A DNA stretch of 64,000 bases from Streptomyces klenkii (lineage in GTDB: Bacteria; Actinomycetota; Actinomycetes; Streptomycetales; Streptomycetaceae), in NCBI RefSeq assembly GCF_003626645.1, contig NZ_RBAM01000002.1:496001-560000 (forward strand), written 5' to 3'. The notes below the pieces were generated by a model. It did not search any database and was not told where the DNA came from. It worked only from the letters and a program-made list of their open reading frames with translations. Of the stretch, positions 56,457-64,000 are shown piece after piece (positions within the stretch are counted from its first letter, which is position 1; every line of letters starts with the position of its first letter). A program made the position numbers and the translations under genes.

Positions 56457-57161
56457 ATGGGATCAGCACCGACAGCACCGACAGAACCACCGGCATCGAC
56501 AGCACCGGCGGCGGGTACGGCAGCGGCGGCCGCCGCGGCCCAGGACGGCCCGGCACCGGCGGCGCGGCCCCGCGCCGGGGTGCTGGACCTGCGCGGCGGA
56601 GCGGGCCGCGGAGAGCTGCGCTTCCCCGCGGGGGACCTGCTGATCGTCTCCGGGCTGCCCGGGAGCGGGAAGTCCACGCTCATCCGGCGCGCCGTGGCCG
56701 CACTGGACGCGCGCGACGGGATCGTCTGGTGCGTCGACTCCCAGGACGCCCGCGAGCGGCTGGAGCGGCGCGCGCCCGACTGGCTCCCGTACGGCGCCTA
56801 CCGGCCGTTCGCCCGCCTCGCCCACTACGCGGCGCTGCGGCGCGCCCTGCGCTCCGGCGCGAGCGTCGTCGTGCACGACTGCGGGCAGCGGGGGTGGGTG
56901 CGCCGCTGGGTCGCCCGCGACGCCCGCCGCCGGGGCACCGCGGCCCACCTCCTGCTCCTCGACGTGCCGCCGGGCACGGCCCTGGCCGGGCAGGCGGCGC
57001 GGGGCCGGGGCGTCTCGCCGCACGCGTTCGGACGGCACCGGCGGGCGATGGCCCGCCTGATCGCCGAGGTCACGGCCCGGTCCGTCCCGGAGGGGGTGGC
57101 GTCGGCGGTGGTCCTGGACCGCGCGGCGGCGGACGCGCTGCGGGGGATCTCCTTCACGTAG
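56457..57161 (+). CDS. P-loop ATP-binding protein (zeta-toxin/kinase-like)
   Basis: A 234-residue protein. After an Ala/Pro-rich 40-residue lead comes GDLLIVSGLPGSGKSTLIRR with Walker A at about 67-74. It continues WCVDSQDARERLER, a candidate Walker B region SVVVHDCGQRG, LLLLDVPPGTALAGQAARGR and a C-terminal HRRAMARLIAEV. This order (P-loop, central Asp, R-rich lid) resembles small nucleoside or zeta-toxin-like kinases in the AAA_33 family. ATG 56457 has GGGGAGGA 8 bases upstream. It is divergent from the glycine riboswitch operon. Substrate unknown. Confidence 0.78.
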   Translation: MGSAPTAPTEPPASTAPAAGTAAAAAAAQDGPAPAARPRAGVLDLRGGAGRGELRFPAGDLLIVSGLPGSGKSTLIRRAVAALDARDGIVWCVDSQDARERLERRAPDWLPYGAYRPFARLAHYAALRRALRSGASVVVHDCGQRGWVRRWVARDARRRGTAAHLLLLDVPPGTALAGQAARGRGVSPHAFGRHRRAMARLIAEVTARSVPEGVASAVVLDRAAADALRGISFT

Positions 57162-57197
57162 GCGCCCGGTTCGGCAGGCCTGCGTGGAGGGTCCGGC

Positions 57198-57761
57198 CTA
57201 CAGCGGCAGCGGTACCGGCAGCGGCATGTTGCTTCCCGCTCCCGTCAGCGGGAGTTTGGCCAGGAGGTCCTTCACGACGGTCAGGGCCTCGTTGATCGCC
57301 GCCTGGACGCCCGCCGTGTCGTTCTTCTCCGCCGCGGCGATCAGCTTCTGTACCGCCGCCCCCAGCTTCTTCAGCAGGTCCTGGACGTCGCCCACGGGGT
57401 CCGTCGCCGTGCGCCCCCTGGTGGGCGGGGACTGCCTCAGGGAGTCCGAGAGGTGCCCCGTCGCCGCCCGCAGCCGCTGCTGCATGTCCTTGAGCGCGGC
57501 CACGTCGGGCGTCTTCGACCGGGCTTCCTTGCCGATCCGGGAGATGAGGGTGAGCACCTCCCCCAGCTGCCCCACCGCGTCGAGCTGTTGCTGCTGGGCC
57601 GCCGCCCCCGACTTCGGCGCCTCGGACGGGATGGTCACGACGACGGACATGTCGGGGTCCGGCGCGTTGACCGCGGCGAGGGAGGGGCCCGCGACGGCCA
57701 CGGCGACGGATCCGCAGGCGGCGACGGCTATCGCCGGTGCGGCGAACTTGTGGACACGCAT
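57198..57761 (-). CDS. Secreted helical protein of unknown function
   Basis: A 187-residue exported protein. The signal peptide (HKFAAPAIAVAACGSVAVAV then AGPSLAA, cut about 30) has no clear lipobox. The mature part is Gln/Ala/Lys-rich and predicted helical (AQQQQLDAVGQLGEVLTLIS, DVQDLLKKLGAAVQKLIAAA, INEALTVVKDLLAKL), ending in the Pro-rich MPLPVPLPL. It is probably a coiled-coil cell-surface protein. ATG 57761 follows GAAGGGA. It is convergent with the P-loop gene, 36 bases between stops. Confidence 0.75.
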   Translation of the reverse strand: MRVHKFAAPAIAVAACGSVAVAVAGPSLAAVNAPDPDMSVVVTIPSEAPKSGAAAQQQQLDAVGQLGEVLTLISRIGKEARSKTPDVAALKDMQQRLRAATGHLSDSLRQSPPTRGRTATDPVGDVQDLLKKLGAAVQKLIAAAEKNDTAGVQAAINEALTVVKDLLAKLPLTGAGSNMPLPVPLPL

Positions 57762-58007
57762 GCTGGAGGTCCCTTCGGCTGTCGGGAGGCTGCCCGATCA
57801 CCGTGGGACGCGTGGTGGCACTGCGCAACCCGGGGGACACGGTCAGTGCCGTGACAGGAGTGGGTGACCGCCGCCCCGGCCCCCTCTGACCTGGGACATC
57901 ACCGCCGATTTCGGCAGCCGGCGGGAGCTCCCGGGGGTTCAGCCGTTAGGGTGCGGGTGCGGCCTTGTCGAGACGGTGGTTGGACGGCGTTGGACGAGTT
58001 GGACGAG

Positions 58008-58826
58008 ATGAGCATCCCCGGGCAGCACGGCGGTTGGACCCGAGCCCCCGCCGGCAGCGGCGCACCCGCACCCGGCGGGCCCGCGGGCACGGCGCCCGGC
58101 TGGCCCGCCAACGAGCTCGAAGAGGTGCTCGCCGCCTCCGTGGGCGTGCCCGGCGCGGGCCCCCGCATCGTGGAGGCGCTCGGCCGCAGCCACGTCTGGA
58201 TTCCGCTTCCGGCCGGCGGCGGCCAGGACAGCCCCGACCTCGACGTGCCCACGCTGGAGCTCGACGGCGCCGCCTTCGTGCCCGTCTTCAGCTCCGAGGG
58301 CGAGCTCCTGCGCGTCGCGGGCGAGCGCATGCCGTACGCGGTCGCCCCGGCCGTCGAGTTCGCCCGCGGCCTGCCCCCGCAGGTGGGCATCGTCGTCAAC
58401 CCCGAGGGCTCCGTGGGCGCGCCGCTGCCCCCGCCGGCCGTCGCCGAGCTGTGCCGGGCCGGCCGCACCGCCCTCGACGGCGACGCCACCGGCGGCCGGG
58501 TGCGGCTCTTCGAGCCCGACTGGCAGGAGGAGCCGACGGCCTTCCTGGCCGCCGCGGGCCTGGAGTTCACCGCCGCCCGCGCCGTCCGCACGGCGCGCCG
58601 CGCCCTCGCCAGCGTCGAGGGCGCCGGCCCCGCGCTGTTCATCGGCGTCGAGCTGGACCTGCCGGATCCGGAGAGCCGCACCGCCGCGCACGAGGCCCTC
58701 GGCCGCGCCCTCGGCTCCGTGCCCGTGCCCTGGCCCGTCCAGCTGGTCTTCCTCGACGTCGCGCGGGACCCCGTCGGCGACTGGATGCGGGAGCGGATCC
58801 GCCCGTTCTACGACCGCGACCTGTGA
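58008..58826 (+). CDS. SseB-family protein (enhanced serine sensitivity protein), first paralogue
   Basis: A 272-residue protein. The N-terminal SseB domain (about 30-140) begins NELEEVLAASVGVPGAGPRI and includes VWIPLPAGG, LDGAAFVPVFSSEGELLRVA and QVGIVVNPEGSVGAPLPP. The C-terminal SseB_C-like domain ends VGDWMRERIRPFYDRDL. SseB influences serine sensitivity in E. coli; the mechanism is unknown. The start is uncertain: ATG 58008 is used, but the frame is open further upstream with a TTG at 57990 and GTG at 57957. A paralogue follows on the same strand, and the serine operon lies 3 kb away. Confidence 0.8.
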   Translation: MSIPGQHGGWTRAPAGSGAPAPGGPAGTAPGWPANELEEVLAASVGVPGAGPRIVEALGRSHVWIPLPAGGGQDSPDLDVPTLELDGAAFVPVFSSEGELLRVAGERMPYAVAPAVEFARGLPPQVGIVVNPEGSVGAPLPPPAVAELCRAGRTALDGDATGGRVRLFEPDWQEEPTAFLAAAGLEFTAARAVRTARRALASVEGAGPALFIGVELDLPDPESRTAAHEALGRALGSVPVPWPVQLVFLDVARDPVGDWMRERIRPFYDRDL

Positions 58827-58938
58827 CTCGTCCCCTGTCCGCCGCGGCGGGCTCGTAAGCTGGTCGGACGACCACGGGGGCGCACCGGCGCTCCCGGGTC
58901 GCAGCAGCAGTCAAGGCCGAGAGAAGAGGCGGACCCAG

Positions 58939-59712
58939 GTGAGCGCGGGCGCGGAGAGCGGCGTGGAGCAGATGCTGCGCCAAGTGGCGCCCGGGCGGTA
59001 CGACGCGTACGAGGAACTGCTGCGGTCGCTGGCCGAGGGCCGGGTCTGGATGCTGCTCTGGCACGGCCAGGCCGGTTCGCCCGACGCCCAGTACGGCAAC
59101 ATGGAGGTTGAAGGCCTCGGCTACGCCCCGTGTGTGACGTCCGCCCAGGAGCTGGCCGCCAGCGGCTGGAACCGCGCCCATGAGGTGATCTCCGGCCGCG
59201 CCGTCGCCGAGGCCCTCTACCCCGGCCGCTGGGGCCTGTGGCTCAACCCGCACGCGCCCGGCGGCGGCGTCGGCATCCCCTGGCTCGACCTGCGCCGCAT
59301 CGCCGGCGGCCTGGACCGGCTGCCGGCCGGGCCGCTGCGCCTGAGCGAGCCCGGCGTGGAGATCCCGCAGTTCTACGCCCTCCTCGGGCAGAACGCCCAC
59401 CGCACCCCCGCGGTGCGCTCGCTGCGCCGCGCCTGGGTGCAGCCCGCCCTCGGCAGCGCGTACCTGGCGATCGGCCTGGACCTGTACGACACCTCGCCGG
59501 GGTCCGTGGAGTCCGTGCGGCTGATGATGCAGCAGTCGATCGGCGCGGTGCCGGACGGCCTGCCGGTGTCCACGGTCGCGATGGCGGACGAGCACGACCC
59601 GGTCGCGATGTGGATGCGCGCCAACGCCCGCCCGTTCTACGACCGCGACGCCCACGGCGCGTCCGCCGCGCCCTCCGGTTACGGCTACCCCCCGCAGACC
59701 GGGGCCTACTGA
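58939..59712 (+). CDS. SseB-family protein, second paralogue
   Basis: A 257-residue protein whose end, AMWMRANARPFYDRDAHG, matches the first paralogue's WMRERIRPFYDRD. It also shares the layout of an N-terminal domain (EELLRSLAEGRVWMLLWHGQ ... APCVTSAQELAASGWNRAHE) followed by the SseB_C-like domain (ALGSAYLAIGLDLYDTSPGS). GTG 58939 has GAGAAGAGG about 9 bases upstream. It lies 112 bases after the first copy, so the pair likely forms one unit. The function is not established. Confidence 0.8.
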   Translation: MSAGAESGVEQMLRQVAPGRYDAYEELLRSLAEGRVWMLLWHGQAGSPDAQYGNMEVEGLGYAPCVTSAQELAASGWNRAHEVISGRAVAEALYPGRWGLWLNPHAPGGGVGIPWLDLRRIAGGLDRLPAGPLRLSEPGVEIPQFYALLGQNAHRTPAVRSLRRAWVQPALGSAYLAIGLDLYDTSPGSVESVRLMMQQSIGAVPDGLPVSTVAMADEHDPVAMWMRANARPFYDRDAHGASAAPSGYGYPPQTGAY

Positions 59713-60036
59713 CGGACGCCCGGCGGGCCCGCGCGCCCGCCCCGTGCCCCGTAGGCCGATCACGTTGTCCGTATAACGGAATTCCTCTGCACACATCACG
59801 GTTGCGCATCCTTTGCCGACCGGGTCTGGCGGGTGATCGCGGAGCCGTTGAAGACTCCCGCCACAAGGACTCCGGGTCCGACGTGACGAGGACCCCGGCT
59901 CCCGCGTACGACCTGCTCCGCGTGCACGTCCCGCAACTTCTCGCACCATCGCACCTTTCGCACCAGTGATGTGAACCAGCCGCATCCGCGGCGGGGTTGG
60001 ACCGGCGCGTGCCGGCCGAGGGGGGTCCACCAGACG
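59713..60036. other. 324-bp leader of the oligopeptide transport operon
   Basis: No gene is supported. An AT-rich patch, ttgtccgtataacggaattc (59765-59784), holds a candidate -10 TATAAC (59772-59777) but no convincing -35. The leader is long (over 200 bases), and the ribosome site GAGGGGGG precedes ATG 60037. Confidence 0.4.
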
Positions 60037-61035
60037 ATGACGGCACCACTGCACGACACGGACGCGGCGCAGACCGCTGCCGTCGACCTCGCCGCCGACC
60101 TCCCGGTCAAGGCCATCGAGGGCCGGTCCCCCTGGCGGATCGCCTGGATCCGGCTGAGGCGCGACAAGTTCGCCCTGGCCGGCGGCACCGTCGTGGTGCT
60201 GCTCATCCTCGTGGCGCTCTTCGCGCCGCTGATCGTGGGCGCGCTGGGCCACCCGCCCAACGAGTTCCACGAGGACCAGATCGACCCCCTCTTCAGCACG
60301 CCCAAGGGCAGCTGGGGCGGAATCAACTCGGACTTCCTCTTCGGCGTCGAACCCACGAACGGGCGCGACGTCTTCAGCCGCATCGTCTACGGGGCCCGGG
60401 TCTCGCTCCTCGTGGCCTTCCTGTCCGCCGTCGTCGCGGTCGTCATCGGCACCGTCTTCGGCATCGTCGCCGGCTTCTTCGGCGGCTGGGTCGACGCCGT
60501 GATCAGCCGGGTCATGGACCTCCTGCTGGCCTTCCCCCAGCTGCTGTTCATCATCGCGCTGGTGTCCGTGGTCCCCGACTCCCTCTGGGGCCTGACCGGT
60601 TCGGGCGTGCGCATGGGGGTGCTGATCGCCGTCATCGGCTTCTTCGGCTGGCCCTACATCGGGCGCATCGTGCGCGGCCAGACCCTCTCGCTCAGAGAGC
60701 GGGAGTACGTCGAGGCCGCGCGCAGCCTGGGCGCCGGCCGCGGCTACATCCTCTTCCGCGAGCTGCTGCCCAACCTGGTCGCGCCGATCACCGTGTACAC
60801 CACGCTGATGATCCCCACCAACGTCCTCACCGAGGCCGCCCTCAGCTTCCTCGGTACCGGAGTCAAGCCCCCCACGGCATCGTGGGGCGAAATGCTCGCC
60901 AGGGCCGTGGACCACTACGAGGCGGACCCGATCTTCATGATCATCCCGGGTCTCGCCATCTTCGTCACCGTCCTCGCGTTCAACCTCTTCGGCGACGGTG
61001 TCCGGGACGCGCTGGACCCCAAGGGGTCGCGCTAG
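60037..61035 (+). CDS. Oligopeptide ABC transporter permease, OppC/DppC type
   Basis: A 332-residue inner-membrane permease. The OppC-type N-terminus reads SPWRIAWIRLRRDKFALAGG and helix 1 follows at about 50-75. The extracytoplasmic loop has GVEPTNGRDVFSRIVYGARV. The ATPase-docking EAA loop is EREYVEAARSLGAGRGYILF, followed by RELLPNLVAPITVY. It is first in the operon and precedes the binding protein, an order that matches some Streptomyces opp clusters. GAGGGGGGT lies upstream of the ATG. Confidence 0.92.
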   Translation: MTAPLHDTDAAQTAAVDLAADLPVKAIEGRSPWRIAWIRLRRDKFALAGGTVVVLLILVALFAPLIVGALGHPPNEFHEDQIDPLFSTPKGSWGGINSDFLFGVEPTNGRDVFSRIVYGARVSLLVAFLSAVVAVVIGTVFGIVAGFFGGWVDAVISRVMDLLLAFPQLLFIIALVSVVPDSLWGLTGSGVRMGVLIAVIGFFGWPYIGRIVRGQTLSLREREYVEAARSLGAGRGYILFRELLPNLVAPITVYTTLMIPTNVLTEAALSFLGTGVKPPTASWGEMLARAVDHYEADPIFMIIPGLAIFVTVLAFNLFGDGVRDALDPKGSR

Positions 61036-61164
61036 CGCCCGCCCGGGGCCCGCATCCGCCGTCCCGCTCGTGTCCCACCGCCCCTGTCGGTCCGTCAGGA
61101 GGCTTACGTCCGCAAACCCGCCGGCCCGCTCCCGGGCGGCGACGATCACGGAGGTCGCGACACC

Positions 61165-62937
61165 TTGAGTACACAGAGAACCCCTGGGCGCAGGTCCGCC
61201 GCCGGTGCGGCCCTCGTGGTCGCGGCCCTGGTCACGACGGCCGCCTGCGGCGGCGGTGGCGGCAGCAAGGACGGCGGCGGGGAGGGCAAGGGCGCGGGCT
61301 TCAACGCCGGGATCGGCAAGGTCGTGGGCGCCTCCGAGAAGAAGGGCGGCGAGCTGAAGTTCATCGGCACGCAGGACGCCGACTCCTGGGACCCGCAGCG
61401 CGGTTACTACGGATTCATGTGGGACTTCGCCCGCTACTACACGCGCACGCTGATCACCTCGAAGCCGGCCGCCGGCGGCGAGAGCACCACGCTGGTGCCG
61501 GACATGGCCACCGACACCGGCAAGGTCTCGGACGACAAGAAGACCTACACCTTCACCCTGCGGCCCGGCCTGACCTGGGAGGACGGGCAGCCGCTGACCG
61601 CCCGGCACATCAAGTACGGCATCGAGCGCACCTGGGCCACCGACAAGATCTCCGGCGGCCCCACCTGGCTGATGCAGGTCCTGGACCCGGAGAAGACGTA
61701 CAAGGGCCCGTACAAGGACGAGAGCAAGGACAAGCTCGGGCTGAAGGCGATCGAGACGCCGGACGACAAGACGATCGTCTTCAAACTCCCCAAACCCAAC
61801 GGCGACTTCCTCCAGATGCTGGCCATGCCCGCCGCGGCCCCGGTCCGCCCGGACAAGGACACCGCGGAGCGCTACGGCCAGAAGCCGTTCTCCAGCGGGC
61901 CGTACAAGTTCGTCTCGTACAGCCCGAACAAGGGCCTCGAGCTGGTCCGCAACGACAAGTGGAACAAGGACTCCGACAGCATCCGCAAGGCCCTGCCGGA
62001 CAAGATCTCGGTCACGCTGATCACCAACGCCGACGACATGGACAACCGGCTGATCAAGGGCGACTACGACCTCGACATCAACGCCACCGGCATGGGTTCG
62101 GCGGGCCGCCAGAAGGCCCTCAAGGAGCACAAGGCCAACGTCGACAACCCGCAGACCGGCTTCATCCGCTACGCGGCCTTCCCCAAGACCGTCGCCCCGT
62201 TCGACAACGAGCACTGCCGCAAGGCCGTCATCTACGGCGCCGACCACACCTCGCTCCAGACCGCCCGCGGCGGCCCCCAGGCGGGCGGCGACATCGGCAT
62301 CAGCATGCTGCCGCCGGCCGTCAAGGGCTTCGACCCCGGCTACGACCCGTACAACATGAAGCAGGGCAAGCCCGACGTGGCCAAGGCCAAGGAGGAGCTG
62401 AAGGCCTGCGGCAAGCCCGAGGGCTTCAAGACGACGATCGCCGTGCGCAACAACAAGATGCAGGAGGTCGCCACCGCCGAGTCGCTCCAGGCGTCGCTGA
62501 AGGCCATCGGCATCGACGCGCAGATCGACAAGTACGACGGCGCGCAGTCCACCGGCATCATCGGCTCGCCGGAGAACGTCAAGGCCAAGGGCTACGGCAT
62601 CATCATCATGGGCTGGGGCTCCGACTTCCCCAGCGGCCAGGGCTTCCTCCAGCCGATCGCCGACGGCCGCTTCATCCAGCAGAGCGGCAACCAGAACTAC
62701 CCCGAGCTCAACGACCCCGCGGTCAACAAGACCTTCGACGAGGCCATCGCGGAGACCGACGTCGAGAAGGCCGGGAAGCTCTACCAGGAAGCCAACAAGA
62801 AGGTCATGGACGGCGCCTGGTACCTGCCCTTCACCTACGAGAAGAACATCATCTGGCGCAGCTCCCGGCTGACCAACGTCTACACGGCCGACATCTACAA
62901 CGGCCGCTACGACTACGCCTCGCTGGGCGTCAAGTGA
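61165..62937 (+). CDS. Oligopeptide-binding lipoprotein (SBP family 5)
   Basis: A 590-residue extracytoplasmic peptide receptor. The signal RRSAAGAALVVAALVTT ends in lipobox TAAC (Cys about 27). Family 5 hallmarks are GGELKFIGTQDADSWDPQRG, YTRTLITSKPAAGGESTTLV, PDMATDTGKVSDDKKTYTFT and LRPGLTWEDGQPLTARHIKY. The TTG start has GGAGGT about 12 bases upstream and is the only start that gives a correct signal peptide. It captures peptides for the two permeases. BldK-type relatives import extracellular signals needed for aerial growth. Confidence 0.93.
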   Translation: MSTQRTPGRRSAAGAALVVAALVTTAACGGGGGSKDGGGEGKGAGFNAGIGKVVGASEKKGGELKFIGTQDADSWDPQRGYYGFMWDFARYYTRTLITSKPAAGGESTTLVPDMATDTGKVSDDKKTYTFTLRPGLTWEDGQPLTARHIKYGIERTWATDKISGGPTWLMQVLDPEKTYKGPYKDESKDKLGLKAIETPDDKTIVFKLPKPNGDFLQMLAMPAAAPVRPDKDTAERYGQKPFSSGPYKFVSYSPNKGLELVRNDKWNKDSDSIRKALPDKISVTLITNADDMDNRLIKGDYDLDINATGMGSAGRQKALKEHKANVDNPQTGFIRYAAFPKTVAPFDNEHCRKAVIYGADHTSLQTARGGPQAGGDIGISMLPPAVKGFDPGYDPYNMKQGKPDVAKAKEELKACGKPEGFKTTIAVRNNKMQEVATAESLQASLKAIGIDAQIDKYDGAQSTGIIGSPENVKAKGYGIIIMGWGSDFPSGQGFLQPIADGRFIQQSGNQNYPELNDPAVNKTFDEAIAETDVEKAGKLYQEANKKVMDGAWYLPFTYEKNIIWRSSRLTNVYTADIYNGRYDYASLGVK

Positions 62938-63076
62938 TCCCGCCAGTGACAGTCCGTCCGCTCCGCCGGCGCACCCGCCGCTAGCCCGAAGGGCAGGTGA
63001 GGGCCGAGCGCGACGGCCGGGGACGCCCCCCTCTTCCCCAGGGGGGCGCCGCCGGGCCGCCGCCGGGCCGACCGCA

Positions 63077-64000
<924 letters not shown>

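Overview
The window is 64 kb of very GC-rich DNA with strongly third-position-GC-biased genes, GTG and TTG starts, many lipoproteins and a GlgE-type alpha-glucan pathway. All of this points to a Streptomyces chromosome (core-like region), not a plasmid or prophage. No tRNA, rRNA, insertion sequence or CRISPR array was seen. From memory, the gene order glgB-mak-treS-glgE/glgP ... M4 protease ... sdaA-glyA-gcvH-gcvT ... opp resembles the S. coelicolor SCO5440-SCO5480 neighbourhood. This was not checked by search.

Layout. 1-4.5 kb: end of an AraC-type regulator, then a MacB/FtsX-type ABC transporter pair closed by a strong terminator. 4.5-5.2 kb: a small toxin-antitoxin-like pair with an operator built into its promoter. 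5.4-10.5 kb: an imine-reductase-like NAD(P) enzyme and a 1392-residue single-module NRPS with the Pls (epsilon-poly-lysine synthetase) architecture. This is the most interesting gene for specialised metabolism. 10.5-19.2 kb: a lectin-like protein, a lipoprotein, an incomplete sugar ABC system, a CitA/CitB-type two-component system divergent from a dicarboxylate symporter, a VOC protein and a DUF1737-like protein. 19.4-23.9 kb: a STAND-like membrane ATPase with a repeat tail, and a TetR/MFS efflux pair with two abutting operators.

24.1-35.5 kb holds the GlgE pathway: glgE, treS, mak and glgB in one operon, with glgP divergent. TreS makes maltose from trehalose, Mak phosphorylates it, GlgE polymerises maltose-1-phosphate, GlgB branches the polymer, and GlgP plus GlgX (42.8-45.2 kb) degrade it. 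35.6-42.7 kb: a small membrane protein, a secreted M4 metalloprotease and a heterodimeric ABC exporter. 45.5-51.5 kb: an L,D-transpeptidase, enoyl-CoA hydratase, an RsbW-like ATPase, an EF-hand protein, CutA and two exported proteins.

51.5-56.3 kb is a glycine/serine catabolic operon (gcvT-gcvH-glyA-sdaA) led by a tandem glycine riboswitch. 56.4-59.7 kb: a P-loop protein, a secreted helical protein and two SseB-family paralogues. 60.0-64.0 kb: an oligopeptide ABC importer (permease, binding lipoprotein, second permease running off the edge).

Regulatory architecture is unusually readable. There are long perfect terminator hairpins, several apparent leaderless promoters (TANNNT six or seven bases before the start codon) and several palindromic operators. 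Functional statements below rest on motif reading; no database search was run.
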